This document shows positions 1 through 8,439 of a DNA stretch of 22,245 bases, piece by piece (positions within the stretch are counted from its first letter, which is position 1; the number at the start of each line of letters is the position of its first letter). The translations under genes and the position numbers were made by a program. The notes under the pieces are model-generated. The model did no database searches. It was not told the DNA's origin and worked only from the letters and a program-made list of their open reading frames with translations. Origin of the DNA: an uncultured Rothia sp. Its GTDB lineage: Bacteria; Actinomycetota; Actinomycetes; Actinomycetales; Micrococcaceae. The stretch is taken from positions 1 to 22,245 of the forward strand of contig NZ_CALJRY010000140.1 in the NCBI RefSeq assembly GCF_937976295.1. Direction: 5' to 3'.

Positions 1-2
1 TG

Positions 3-686
3 CACCGTGTGCGCCTGTGGGGTACCGATCAGGCGATTGCTGTTTCTCGTTCTACCGCAGAGCAGATGCGCGCCAAGTGGGGCGCTCGTGACGTGGAGCT
101 GGTGTACAACGGTGTGGATATCCCCGAAGTGCACGCGGCTGTTGAGCAGCAGCGTGTACCCGCCGAAGGCGGTCCTCGTATTCTTTCGCTGTCTCGTCTG
201 TCCCCTGAGAAGGGCATTGACGTGCTGCTGGACGCTTTTGCGCAGCTTCGTGTGGATTACCCGCAGGCTCATCTTGAGATTGCGGGTTCTGGCGATTTGG
301 CGTCCGAGTTGCAGGCTCAGGCTCAGCGCCTGAACCTGGGCGATTCGGTGACCTTCAGCGGCTTTGTTAACCCGATTGAAGCGATGGGTCGTAGCGACAT
401 GATTGTTCAGCTGTCGGTGTGGGAGAACTGCTCTTACACTCTGCTGGATGCTAAGGCAGCCGGCCTGAAGACGGTAGCTACCGCTGTGGGCGGCAACCCG
501 GAGATTCTGGGCGCCGACGAGCTGGTGGACCGCCAGAGCGCAACCCTGACTCAGGACGTTCTGCAGGCCATGCGCGCGCAGCTGCAGAAGGGCGAGCCGG
601 AGCCTTTCACCTGGATTTCGAATGAGCAGATGGCTGCTCAGACGGTTGATATTTACGCACGTGTACTTCGAGGAGGCAGATCATGA
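3..686 (+). CDS. GT4 glycosyltransferase, C-terminal part (5' truncated by window)
   Basis: The reading frame is open at the left edge, so the N-terminal acceptor-binding domain lies outside the window. What remains is the nucleotide-sugar-binding Rossmann half of a GT-B retaining glycosyltransferase. It shows the linker strand typical of the family (ILSLSRLSPEKGIDVLLDAF), which carries the conserved R and K residues, and a late acidic motif WENCSYTLLDAK at about 420-455. In that motif the usual E-X7-E reads E-X7-D (codons 423-425 and 447-449). By family knowledge it transfers a hexose from an activated donor to a lipid-linked oligosaccharide on the cytoplasmic face of the membrane. Donor and acceptor cannot be read from the sequence. 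Its stop overlaps the next start by four bases (ATGA, 683-686), with GGAGG about 6 bases before that start, so the two genes should be translationally coupled. Confidence 0.88.
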   Translation, partial: HRVRLWGTDQAIAVSRSTAEQMRAKWGARDVELVYNGVDIPEVHAAVEQQRVPAEGGPRILSLSRLSPEKGIDVLLDAFAQLRVDYPQAHLEIAGSGDLASELQAQAQRLNLGDSVTFSGFVNPIEAMGRSDMIVQLSVWENCSYTLLDAKAAGLKTVATAVGGNPEILGADELVDRQSATLTQDVLQAMRAQLQKGEPEPFTWISNEQMAAQTVDIYARVLRGGRS

Positions 687-2011
687 GTCAGGCTTCGCAG
701 GTTTACGCGCACTTGAACGAACCCGCTGAGAAGCCGGAAGTTTCGCGTTTCTCTGAAGCTGTGTCTCGCGGTAGCGATTACGTCCGCCACCAGAGTGGCC
801 AGATTCGTATGCCTGAGTTCATCATGGCATTCCTCTTGCTTTTTGGTAATGCCGTGCCTGGCATCGGTCTGCCCTTTAACCAGGTAGTCATTCTTGTTTT
901 GGCGGCGTACGGTCTGACCCGTAAGCCGACCTTTGACGTCAGCCATTTTTCCGGTTTGCGCGCCATCATGTTCGTTGCGATGGGTTACTTGGCAATCGTT
1001 TCTATCAACAGCGTGCATTCAGAGGACGCATCGGATTGGACACGACGCTTACTTCGCCTGGTGGCGGCAACAGTGCTGGTTTGGGCCATTGCTGCTGGGC
1101 GTCTGCATATTCGTTCCATTATTCTCGGGTATTCAGTAGCAATCATCTTTAACGCTGTAGCCTATTTTGCCGGTTTTGCCCCGGTGACGGGATACTACGG
1201 TTATCTGACCGGTTGGTTGAATGACAAAAATTTCTCAGGTCTGGTGTACTGCCTCTTCGGTTTGATGATTCTGAGCTTTGCCCGTAACAAAATTGAAGTT
1301 ATCGGGGCTATTGTTGTTTTTTCCGGTTTGCTATGGGCTACGGGTTCTCGTACCTCTATTGCGGCGTACGCGGCGGGTCTGATTTGGATTGTTGTAGCCC
1401 ATAAGTTGAAGACCTTTGGTCGTATAGCCTTGGGTGTGGCTCTGTACTGGCTGATTGATATGCTAACCAGTGACTATTCGCGTGCTGGCGTGTTCGCGGA
1501 TCGTTCGGGTACGGATGCGCTCCGTGCGCTGATTGACGCCGCTTCCGAAGTGAAGGTGAATGCTGCTGGTTTCTTCGGTGACGGCCTGGGTGAAGCGTAC
1601 GTTTACCTGGCACACACCGGTTCAAAGACCTGGTACTTCCACAATTCATACTGGTCTGCGCTTGTTGAGGGCGGCTGGCCGTGGATGATTCTGGTCGTTA
1701 CCATTACCTTGCTCTTTATTGTGAACGTGTTTAGCGGCCAGAAGACTCTGCCGGCTAAATTCTATGTTGTACAGGGTGCCGGTATCGCCATCATGATTTG
1801 TGCATCGCGTCTGGGCGAGGTCTTCTACACCTGGCCATGGGCTATTGCCTGTGGATTGGCTCTGCGTGTGTTACTACTTGAACGTGAACAGCGTCTTGGT
1901 ACCGGTCATAATGAGGCAAGTATCGAAGGCTTTGATGAGCGAATTGAGGTTCGTGATGCTGAAGAAGCCGATAACCATATGCTAGCCGCCCAGAATACCT
2001 ATAAGGCGTAG
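683..2011 (+). CDS. O-antigen ligase/polymerase-like polytopic membrane protein
   Basis: This is a 442-residue integral membrane protein with a polar cytoplasmic N-terminus of about 42 residues, roughly ten hydrophobic segments, and a charged C-terminal tail (about 400-442). A large periplasmic-type loop before the last membrane segments ends in FHNSYWSALVEGG, with H320-N321 followed by a glycine pair. This resembles the Wzy_C/O-antigen ligase signature. Such proteins either polymerise undecaprenyl-linked repeat units or ligate them to an acceptor, and sequence alone cannot separate the two roles. The ATG start is fixed by the GGAGG at 672-676 and the overlap with the preceding glycosyltransferase. 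A second, truncated membrane protein of possibly similar type lies at the right end of the window, so one of the two could be the polymerase and the other a ligase. Confidence 0.8.
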   Translation: MSQASQVYAHLNEPAEKPEVSRFSEAVSRGSDYVRHQSGQIRMPEFIMAFLLLFGNAVPGIGLPFNQVVILVLAAYGLTRKPTFDVSHFSGLRAIMFVAMGYLAIVSINSVHSEDASDWTRRLLRLVAATVLVWAIAAGRLHIRSIILGYSVAIIFNAVAYFAGFAPVTGYYGYLTGWLNDKNFSGLVYCLFGLMILSFARNKIEVIGAIVVFSGLLWATGSRTSIAAYAAGLIWIVVAHKLKTFGRIALGVALYWLIDMLTSDYSRAGVFADRSGTDALRALIDAASEVKVNAAGFFGDGLGEAYVYLAHTGSKTWYFHNSYWSALVEGGWPWMILVVTITLLFIVNVFSGQKTLPAKFYVVQGAGIAIMICASRLGEVFYTWPWAIACGLALRVLLLEREQRLGTGHNEASIEGFDERIEVRDAEEADNHMLAAQNTYKA

Positions 2012-2186
2012 AGGATATTCACATTGTGTTGTCTGCCTCGGCAGGTAGTTTCTCTAAGTCTCCAACATAGCGCGCTACATATTTGTTGAAACGCTTATTG
2101 GAGTGCCTTGTTCTGGCGTATCCGGGGAGTACTAACGATTCCCTAGAAGAACTATTCCCCTCGTCATTTGCTCTAGGAGTAGAACA
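2012..2186 (+). other. 175-base intergenic spacer between membrane protein and GT4
   Basis: No convincing coding frame. It is more AT-rich than its neighbours and holds one tiny hairpin (CTGCC-TC-GGCAG near 2034-2045). A ribosome binding site AGGAG at 2175-2179 lies 7 bases before a TTG codon. I see no clear terminator or promoter, so the flanking genes may be co-transcribed. Confidence 0.4.
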
Positions 2187-3236
2187 TTGAAGAAAGAACT
2201 GTACATCGCTACTAATAACGGTGATATTGGTGGCGGCGAGGTCATGCTTCTGAACATTGCCCGTGCAGCCCGTAACCTCGGCTACAAGGTCACTGTTGTG
2301 GGTCCTTCCGAGCCGAAGCAGCTTATGGAGGCAGCAGCGGACGAGGGGTTTGCCCGTATTATTCTGCCGGCAAAGAACCGCGCACAGTACATGCTTGCTC
2401 TGCGTAGCTGGCATGCCCGCCACAAGGATGTTCTGCTGTGGTGTAACGGTCTGGTCCCTGCGACCGCTACTGGCGGTCGTAAGAACCGCATCGTGCATCT
2501 GCACCAGTTTGCTACCGGTATCAACGCTAAGCTGGTACCTTTCGCCCGGCGTAACGCTTTGGTTACTCTGGTCCCCAGCCGCTATGTGGCGCGTGCCTGC
2601 CCCGGCAGTGAGGTTTTTGCAAACTGGGTCAGTGGCGTTTCTACCGAGCTGGATCACCGTGTGGGGGAGCGCCGACTCCGCGTCGGGTTCCTGGGGCGTC
2701 TAACCCCTGCTAAGGGTATTCCTGCTTTGTGTGAGGCGTTGAGCATCCTTAATAAGGATGAAATCATCTACGACTTCATTATTGGCGGTGAGCCTGTCTT
2801 CGCTTCTGAGGAGGGCCGTGCTGAAGTCGAAACGGCTCTGGCTCGTGTTGCACCGTTTAGCACCCGTCTGGGCTGGACCACTCCTGACCGCCTGTTCTCT
2901 AACATTGATATGCTGGTTGTCCCCTCGGCGGGTGCTGAAGAATCCTTCGGCCTTGTGGTCGCTGAAGCGATGAGTGCGCGCATCCCTGTCGTTATCAGCG
3001 ACGCTGCACCCTTGGCGGAGGTTGTGGGCGGCAATGGCTCTTACCCCTATATTGTTCCTGTGAATCAGCCGCAGGCACTTGCTCAGGCGATTGAGAAGCT
3101 GGGTCAGGAAATTCGTGAAGAGACTGAAGAGCTTGCAGAACGTACCTCCGAGCTGTTCTGGCGTTGGCAGGAGAACTACTCGCCTGAAGCAGGTAAGGTC
3201 CGTGTTGGTGAGATTCTGGAACGTTTTATCCGCTAA
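2187..3236 (+). CDS. GT4-family glycosyltransferase with TTG start
   Basis: A 349-residue GT-B glycosyltransferase. The N-terminal domain begins with a strand followed by a glycine-rich loop (NNGDIGGGEVMLLNIARA), the usual GT4 opening. The C-terminal domain starts near residue 165 (RVGFLGRLTPAKGI) and carries the catalytic E-X7-E in EESFGLVVAE (E252 and E260). The start is TTG at 2187: AGGAG sits 7 bases upstream and the N-terminal domain would be damaged by any later start. The role is transfer of one sugar to the lipid-linked repeat unit in the cytoplasm, inferred from family and neighbours. Specificity is unknown. A 65-base gap separates it from the GT2 gene in the same direction. Confidence 0.87.
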   Translation: MKKELYIATNNGDIGGGEVMLLNIARAARNLGYKVTVVGPSEPKQLMEAAADEGFARIILPAKNRAQYMLALRSWHARHKDVLLWCNGLVPATATGGRKNRIVHLHQFATGINAKLVPFARRNALVTLVPSRYVARACPGSEVFANWVSGVSTELDHRVGERRLRVGFLGRLTPAKGIPALCEALSILNKDEIIYDFIIGGEPVFASEEGRAEVETALARVAPFSTRLGWTTPDRLFSNIDMLVVPSAGAEESFGLVVAEAMSARIPVVISDAAPLAEVVGGNGSYPYIVPVNQPQALAQAIEKLGQEIREETEELAERTSELFWRWQENYSPEAGKVRVGEILERFIR

Positions 3237-3301
3237 GGTGCTTCTAAACCTATAGATCATTCCCAACGGATACCCTCTCACTCAAACCCCGAAGGAAAAT
3301 T

Positions 3302-4249
3302 ATGACGACTACCCACCGCTACAAGGCTGCGGTCATCATCCCCTCGCGCGGTGGTGCAGATATTCTGCACTACCCGCTGGATGCGCTTGCCGCCCAGACC
3401 GAGAAGGACTTCCAGGTTATCGTGGTCCTCGACGGCGATATTGATAACAGCGAAGCTGTGCTTGACCGCTACATTGCAGAAGGCAAGCTGAACCTGACCA
3501 AGATTGTTTTCGAGGAGAACCGCGGTCGCGTGGCAGCGCTAAACGCTGGCCACCGTGCGGCTGATGCAGATATCCTCATCCGTTGCGATGACGATCTTGA
3601 GCCTGCTGCCGACTATGTCGAGGCGCAGATTCGCCTGCACCGTGATTATGACGGTGTGATTGGTACCTTGAAGAACGTGTACCCGGACACTCCCTATTCT
3701 CGTGTGTACGGTAATTTCCGCGATGCCCGGTTCAAAGAAGGCGCCCTCAGCGTAGCTGAAGAAGGCCGTTGGCTGTACTGGAACGGCAACTCTTCTATCT
3801 CTGCGGAGTACTTCGACCGTACTGGCGGATACGACCCTGCGTACCGTCTCTACGGGTGGGAAGACGTAGACATGGGCAAAATGGTCCATGATGCTGGTGG
3901 CCGCATCATCATCTCTGATGAAGTTGAGGTCAAGCACTATGCGGAGGCTACCACCACTGCAGTGCGTGCCCTGCGTGCCCTGCACTCGGGCTCTGCCCGC
4001 ACCATCTTCGTGCGTAAGCACGGCGAAGAAGCACACCCCGCACCGAACCCGACGGGCGCGTGGGGTTTGCTGGTCAAGACCCTCGCACGTTTCACCACCG
4101 AGAAGACCATTAAGGCTCTCGGCGATGCGAGCGATAAGATTCTGCTCAAGCTGCCTGCTAAGGCTGCTGAGAAGCTTGTGGCGCTGCAGGTTGAGGCTGC
4201 ATCGTACGCCGGTATTCACTATCCTGAGCGCGCTCAGAAAGTTTTCTAG
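3302..4249 (+). CDS. GT2-family (GT-A) glycosyltransferase
   Basis: A 315-residue inverting glycosyltransferase with the GT-A nucleotide-binding fold. It opens with VIIPSRGGADILHYPLDAL (residues 11-29) and continues to FEENRGRVAALNAGHRAA. The metal-binding DXD appears as DDD at residues 96-98. The acceptor/catalytic-base region is GWEDVDMGKMVHDAGG, with E187 and D188. No membrane span is evident, so the enzyme is probably cytosolic or peripheral. GAAGGA precedes the ATG at 3302. The following GT4 gene starts 13 bases after the stop, with its AGGAGG overlapping this stop codon, so the two are likely co-translated. Residues after about 215 are Ala/Lys/Glu-rich with no recognisable fold. Confidence 0.88.
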   Translation: MTTTHRYKAAVIIPSRGGADILHYPLDALAAQTEKDFQVIVVLDGDIDNSEAVLDRYIAEGKLNLTKIVFEENRGRVAALNAGHRAADADILIRCDDDLEPAADYVEAQIRLHRDYDGVIGTLKNVYPDTPYSRVYGNFRDARFKEGALSVAEEGRWLYWNGNSSISAEYFDRTGGYDPAYRLYGWEDVDMGKMVHDAGGRIIISDEVEVKHYAEATTTAVRALRALHSGSARTIFVRKHGEEAHPAPNPTGAWGLLVKTLARFTTEKTIKALGDASDKILLKLPAKAAEKLVALQVEAASYAGIHYPERAQKVF

Positions 4250-4261
4250 GAGGAAAAGGAA

Positions 4262-5509
4262 ATGTCACTCACTCAGCTCTTGACCTCCGCTCCGTTTACC
4301 GGGCCGAAGAATCCCGACGCGGTGCTTGCTGATATCCCGAAGAGCCTCAAGAAGCTTGGCAGCCTGGCGCGCCGTTACGTGCCGCTGGTCAAGCCTGAGG
4401 CGACGGAAGAGATTGCAATTGCCCACGACTATCTGACTCAGCGCGGCGGTGCGGAGCGTGTTGTGCTGGCAATGCACCGTGCGTTCCCTGATGTGCCGAT
4501 TTACACGACTCTGTACGACCCGGAGGGCACCTTCCCCGAGTTCAAGGACGCGAAGATCATTACCAGCCCGCTGAATAAGATTGGTTACCTGCGTCGTAAC
4601 CACCGTATGGCGTTGCCGATTTTGCCGTTTGCTTCTTCTTTCTTGAAGGTGCCGGCTGAGCGTGCTGTGGTGTCGACGACCGGTTGGGCGCACGGCTTCA
4701 ACTTCGCCGGTCGTAAGTTCATTTACTGCCATTCGCCGGCGCGTTGGCTGTACCTGAGCGATCAGTACCTGGGCGAGAAGAGCACCGGCCCCGTGCCGCT
4801 GCTGCTGAAGACCCTGCGTCCTGCACTGATGCTGTGGGATCACTGGGCGGCCCACCGCTCGGCGGTGTACGTGGCGAACGCGAGCGTGATTAAGAAGCGT
4901 ATCGAGAACGTGTACGGCAAGAAGGACGTTCCGATTTTCTTCCCGCCGCACTCGGTAGACGCCACCGCACCGGTTGAGCCTATTCCGGGTCTGGAAGAGT
5001 TCACCGAATCGGACGATTATTTCCTGATTGTTTCGCGTCTGCTGCCCTACAAGAATGTTGATAAGGCTGTTGAGGCGTGTAATGAGTTGGGTAAGAAGCT
5101 GCTGGTGATTGGTCGCGGTCCGGAGAAGGAACGCCTGGAGGCCCTTGCAGGCCCCACTGTTCGTATCGCTTCGGGCGTTTCGGATGCGCAGCTTCGTTAC
5201 GCGTACCGTCACTGCTTGGCGCTGCTGGCTATCTCTTATGAGGACTTCGGTATTACTCCGCTGGAGGCGGGCGCTAGCGGCAAGGCTGTGATTGCCTACC
5301 GTGCGGGCGGCTTCCTGGATACTATTCAGGAAGGCAAGACCGGCATGTTCATCAACCAGCCGACCGTGGAGCAGCTGGTGGAAGCCCTCAAGGCTTTCAA
5401 CCCGGATGACTGGGATGCCGACTACATCCGTGAGCACGTTGACGGTTTCTCGGAGGCTCGTTTCATCAGCCGTCTGAAGATGTACGTGCAGTCTCTGCCT
5501 GAAGACTAA
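4262..5509 (+). CDS. GT4-family glycosyltransferase (mannosyltransferase-like)
   Basis: A 415-residue GT-B enzyme. The fold begins after about 48 extra N-terminal residues, at EIAIAHDYLTQRGGAERV. That motif, and the later FIYCHSPARWLY, are typical of the WbaZ/WcaC-like branch often annotated as mannosyltransferase. The C-terminal domain has FLIVSRLLPYKNVDKAVEA and the catalytic pair E327-X7-E335 in EDFGITPLEA. Substrate assignment is inference. The AGGAGG ribosome binding site overlaps the preceding stop codon. This is the last gene of the left + strand cluster and is followed by a strong hairpin terminator. Confidence 0.87.
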   Translation: MSLTQLLTSAPFTGPKNPDAVLADIPKSLKKLGSLARRYVPLVKPEATEEIAIAHDYLTQRGGAERVVLAMHRAFPDVPIYTTLYDPEGTFPEFKDAKIITSPLNKIGYLRRNHRMALPILPFASSFLKVPAERAVVSTTGWAHGFNFAGRKFIYCHSPARWLYLSDQYLGEKSTGPVPLLLKTLRPALMLWDHWAAHRSAVYVANASVIKKRIENVYGKKDVPIFFPPHSVDATAPVEPIPGLEEFTESDDYFLIVSRLLPYKNVDKAVEACNELGKKLLVIGRGPEKERLEALAGPTVRIASGVSDAQLRYAYRHCLALLAISYEDFGITPLEAGASGKAVIAYRAGGFLDTIQEGKTGMFINQPTVEQLVEALKAFNPDDWDADYIREHVDGFSEARFISRLKMYVQSLPED

Positions 5510-5530
5510 AAGAGCTTGACGGCTCATAGA

Positions 5531-5577
5531 AGAAGGCGGGGCGGTAGAACTATAAAAGTTCTGCCGCCCCGCCTTCT
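5531..5577. terminator. Strong bidirectional terminator between convergent genes
   Basis: An arm of about 20 bases (5531-5550) pairs with its reverse complement (5558-5577) across a short AT-rich loop. There is one G-U position and the stem is GC-rich. The hairpin is followed by TTTA on the + strand and by T-rich sequence read the other way. It lies between the last left-hand glycosyltransferase and the oppositely oriented PqqD-like gene, so it probably ends transcription from both sides. Confidence 0.88.
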
Positions 5578-5595
5578 TTATGCTTTCTGAGAGCC

Positions 5596-5904
5596 TTAGC
5601 GGGCCTCTAGGAGCCCCTTGGAGAGCAGCTCGGGAATGAAACCCTCAATCTGCGGCCCCATAGTCTCTACAGGCTGTTCATACATCTCGCAGAGCACGTC
5701 GATAGCGTCCTGCAGAGACATCGGGTCTTCAAAAATACTCCAAATAATGGAAGCTGAATCCTGAAGGACAGACAGCTCACCGTTGGCAAGATTTGCAAGA
5801 TAAGTTGCCGTGGGGGAGTACTTAGCGAACTCTTCAGAATGAACGTACGCGATGTTCTCGGGGATACCGTAGACGGTCTGACGGGAATCTACCGGATTGC
5901 TCAT
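5596..5904 (-). CDS. PqqD-like peptide-binding/chaperone domain protein
   Basis: A 102-residue protein with the PqqD-type winged-helix pattern: an N-terminal beta region with GELSVLQDSASIIWSIFEDPMS in the middle, then a helix (LQDAIDVLCEMYE), then IEGFIPELLSKGLLE at the end. Classical PqqD proteins bind a precursor peptide and present it to a radical SAM enzyme. Related proteins occur in lasso-peptide loci and, by family knowledge, in some exopolysaccharide loci beside nucleotidyltransferase-like or HPr-kinase-like genes. The ATG overlaps the upstream stop by four bases (5901-5904), so it is coupled to the nucleotidyltransferase gene. No radical SAM enzyme or precursor peptide is visible nearby, so a role in polysaccharide assembly is likelier than peptide maturation, though unproven. 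Confidence 0.8.
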   Translation of the reverse strand: MSNPVDSRQTVYGIPENIAYVHSEEFAKYSPTATYLANLANGELSVLQDSASIIWSIFEDPMSLQDAIDVLCEMYEQPVETMGPQIEGFIPELLSKGLLEAR

Positions 5905-6758
5905 TTTTTCACCTTGATTCCGAAACGCTCAAAGAACTTGGCACGTATCTCTGCCTTGGTGGGGGTGCGTCCCAGTTGCATCGCCAAGTGGTCCTTATTC
6001 ACGAGGAAAATGTTCTTGAGGGTGCGCAGTTTATCGTGCAGGGTGCTCGCCGACTGCAGGCGTCCAATCCACTGAATATAGTGGGGCACATCCTGCGAGA
6101 CCGACAGCCACAGCAGGTAGTCTCGGTCGTCACGGTACTGCTCCAGACCGCCCATAGCCGCGCTGTATGCGAGGGAAGAGTCGAGCTCCTCCGCGCGGGC
6201 TCGTAGGCGCTGCCAATCATAGTACGAGAGCAGAGAAACCAGGTAGTTAATATCCGCGCTGTAGCGTGATGCCGCACGGGCGCGGTGAAGCACCACGAGA
6301 AGACGCGCATCCAAATCACTGGGGACATTGCAGGGGCGGTGTGCAATCATACGGGTCTTACGTGCAGCCCAGATGCGGTCAAATGCCTTCTCGTAGTCGC
6401 CGTGGCGCCCAAGACCGGGGAAGAAACGATGGATATCAGTTAGGCCCCATGAAGCGTGGTAGAGCGTCATCGCGTGCTCGAACACGGAACCTGTCTCGAA
6501 ATGGGCTTGGATACGCCATCCATCTGCCAGAAGAATCTCTACAAAGCGGTCCACGTGAGAGGGACGGACGAGCAGGTCAGCGTCGGAGCTGTACCTGCCC
6601 TTGCGGTAAATTTCCTGGGAGAAAGCGTAGCCTTTGACATGCAGAATATCGATGGAGTGCATGTCGGCAATCCGCTGGAAGTAGGCGTGCGCAAGCCGAA
6701 TCCGTGCCGCGAGCGGAGTAGTCTGCGGCTCCGGGGTATTGGGTGAGTGAGTGGTCAC
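5901..6758 (-). CDS. Uncharacterised nucleotidyltransferase (PF14907-like)
   Basis: A 285-residue protein if started at GTG 6758. AAAGG lies about 5 bases upstream of that GTG, and longer in-frame starts would run into the kinase gene. The pattern ILHVKGYAFSQEIY, then YSSDADLLVRPSHVDRFV (D59 and D61), then ADGW, matches the minimal nucleotidyltransferase core: a K-G turn, a DXD metal site and an LxxxGW turn. A possible third acidic residue is D108 in LTDIH. The C-terminal half is helical and contains NVPSDLDARLLVVLHRA, as in the PF14907 family. The substrate of the family is unknown. It shares an ATGA overlap with the PqqD-like gene and lies downstream of the Wzz-kinase gene, beyond a hairpin, which suggests an accessory role in polysaccharide synthesis. 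Confidence 0.78.
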   Translation of the reverse strand: MTTHSPNTPEPQTTPLAARIRLAHAYFQRIADMHSIDILHVKGYAFSQEIYRKGRYSSDADLLVRPSHVDRFVEILLADGWRIQAHFETGSVFEHAMTLYHASWGLTDIHRFFPGLGRHGDYEKAFDRIWAARKTRMIAHRPCNVPSDLDARLLVVLHRARAASRYSADINYLVSLLSYYDWQRLRARAEELDSSLAYSAAMGGLEQYRDDRDYLLWLSVSQDVPHYIQWIGRLQSASTLHDKLRTLKNIFLVNKDHLAMQLGRTPTKAEIRAKFFERFGIKVKK

Positions 6759-6797
6759 AATAGCCTTTCGGTGCACATGTATACCAGATAAGTATAA

Positions 6798-6831
6798 GGC
6801 GGGACGGGCAGAAAATACTGCCCATCCCGCC
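6798..6831 (-). terminator. Hairpin after the Wzz-kinase gene
   Basis: Arms 6798-6811 and 6818-6831 pair over 14 bases with a 6-base AT loop. The single mismatch on the + strand becomes a U-G pair when read on the - strand, where a T-rich tract (TTATACTTAT) follows. It should end or attenuate transcription before the nucleotidyltransferase gene. The same tract contains TATACT and then TGGTATACA, either of which could act as a -10 element for the two downstream genes. That last point is inference. Confidence 0.72.
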
Positions 6832-6870
6832 CTAAGTCGCTCCCTATGATTTAGGGCGCTTATTACGTTA

Positions 6871-8343
6871 TTACTTCTTAGCCGAGGACTTCTTCGACGA
6901 CTTCTTGTCGCCGTCCTTGCCGTAACCGTAGTAGGTGGAGTAACCGACGTACGAGCTTGCGTAACCGAAGCCGTAGTAGGAGTTACCCAGACCCTTACGG
7001 GGCGCACGGTTCAGAACCATACCGAGGAGTTTCGCGTTGACCTTCTTCAGGATGCTTGCAGCTTCAGTCATCTGCTCACGGTGGCTTCGACCGATAGAAC
7101 CGACGAGGATCACGCCATCCACAGAGTGGGAGAGTAGCGAAGCGTCGGTCACGGGCAGCAGCGGCGGAACGTCGACGACCACGATGAACTCTTCGGAGAG
7201 CTCGTTAATCAGCTGGCGCATCTTATCGGAGCCCAGAAGCTCGGAGGGGTTCGGGGGGATACGACCCGCGGGCAGGACGAAGAGGTTCGAATCGCCCAGC
7301 TGGTGCACAGCGTTAGCAATCTCGACCTGGCCAGCCAGAACCTGGGTCAGACCGACCTTGGCGTCCAGCTTCAGCTTCTTAGCCACGGTCGGGCGGCGGA
7401 GGTCGGCGTCAATGAGGATGACGGGCGAACCCGCGTCAGCCATTGCGCGAGCCAGCGACAGCGACACGGTCGACTTACCTTCACCGGGCACTGCGGAGGT
7501 GACGATGAACGAACGCGGGGGAGTGTCAACGTTCACGAAGCGCAGGTTGGTGCGCAGCTGACGGATAGACTCCTGCGCGATGTGGTCGTCGGTGTTGCCG
7601 TTAACGATGTTTTCTTCGTTCAGGTCGTCACTGACGGGCAGAACGCCCAGGATGCTTGCGCCGGTTGCCTTGGTAGCGTCGTCACGAGTGCGGATGCGCT
7701 GATCCAGTGCGCGGCGCAGGAAGATTGCCAGGTACACCAGACCCAGACCAGCCACCGCACCGATGAGTACGTTCTGCTCGTAGTTCGGGGCCACCAGCGG
7801 CGGGTTCACGCTTGCGTTATTCAGCGGAATCACGCGAACGGTGTTGTTGGTGGTCGCGGATGCGGCGGTGTTTTCGCCGTTCACCAGAGCCTGAGCATTA
7901 CCGGGGTTCTGCTCAATTTCCTTGATGTAGTCGGCGGTAGCCTGCAGTGCACCATTAGCGAGCAGCTGTGCGTTCTTCGGGGAAGAAGCCTGCGCGCTCA
8001 CGGTAATCAGCGCAGCGTTATCACCCGCGGTTGCAGTGAGGCTTGCACGAATCTGCCCGGTAGTCATGGAGAGTTCGGGGTTGTTCTGCTTAATCTTCTG
8101 TGCCACAGCTTCGGAAGAGACGATAGCTGCATAAGAACGCGCACGTTCCTTGGCTGCGGAAGAGCCGGAGAGAACATCCACAGTACCGGACTCGCCCACG
8201 GTCACGTAGCCCGAGGACGATGCAGCGTAGACCCTCGGCTGAAGAGATGCATAGCCGAAGCCTGCTGCGGCACCGACAACGATGCCAATGATCAGCAACC
8301 AGAGGTTAGCCCTCGTGGTGCGGAAAAATTCCAAAATGGTCAT
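6871..8343 (-). CDS. Wzz-type co-polymerase fused to BY-kinase (capsule tyrosine kinase)
   Basis: A 490-residue bacterial tyrosine autokinase. The N-terminal Wzz domain has membrane segments at about 14-34 and 191-209 enclosing an extracytoplasmic region. The cytoplasmic kinase domain has Walker A (SAVPGEGKST, 283-292, with K290), Walker A' (VILIDAD, 308-314) and Walker B (VVVDVPP, 388-394). The C-terminus carries a cluster of eight tyrosines (Y456, 457, 461, 465, 468, 471, 472, 474) and then a Lys/Ser tail. In this family the tyrosine tail is trans-phosphorylated, and cycles of phosphorylation set polysaccharide chain length and export. No cognate low-molecular-weight tyrosine phosphatase is seen in the window. 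The gene lies 96 bases downstream of rmlA on the same strand. A GGAG lies rather far (about 13 bases) from the ATG, but the membrane segment position supports this start. Confidence 0.93.
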   Translation of the reverse strand: MTILEFFRTTRANLWLLIIGIVVGAAAGFGYASLQPRVYAASSSGYVTVGESGTVDVLSGSSAAKERARSYAAIVSSEAVAQKIKQNNPELSMTTGQIRASLTATAGDNAALITVSAQASSPKNAQLLANGALQATADYIKEIEQNPGNAQALVNGENTAASATTNNTVRVIPLNNASVNPPLVAPNYEQNVLIGAVAGLGLVYLAIFLRRALDQRIRTRDDATKATGASILGVLPVSDDLNEENIVNGNTDDHIAQESIRQLRTNLRFVNVDTPPRSFIVTSAVPGEGKSTVSLSLARAMADAGSPVILIDADLRRPTVAKKLKLDAKVGLTQVLAGQVEIANAVHQLGDSNLFVLPAGRIPPNPSELLGSDKMRQLINELSEEFIVVVDVPPLLPVTDASLLSHSVDGVILVGSIGRSHREQMTEAASILKKVNAKLLGMVLNRAPRKGLGNSYYGFGYASSYVGYSTYYGYGKDGDKKSSKKSSAKK

Positions 8344-8439
8344 GGTAGTGAGAATACTCCAGAAAGTTTGAGTTAGTGTACCTGCAACGTGGAGTGTTGT
8401 TGCAGGCGGTGAAGGGATACGAAGATCCCCCGGTGTTTA

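Noticed and set aside
4265..5527. 420-codon open frame on the - strand
   Set aside because: Antisense to the third GT4 gene; Arg/Gln-rich with no recognisable domain.
5901..7007. Longer 368-residue version of the nucleotidyltransferase
   Set aside because: The extra N-terminal part overlaps the 3' end of the kinase gene and a hairpin, and is low-complexity Thr/Arg. GTG 6758 has a better ribosome binding site.
7303..8376. 357-codon open frame on the + strand
   Set aside because: Antisense to the Wzz-kinase gene, with no motif.
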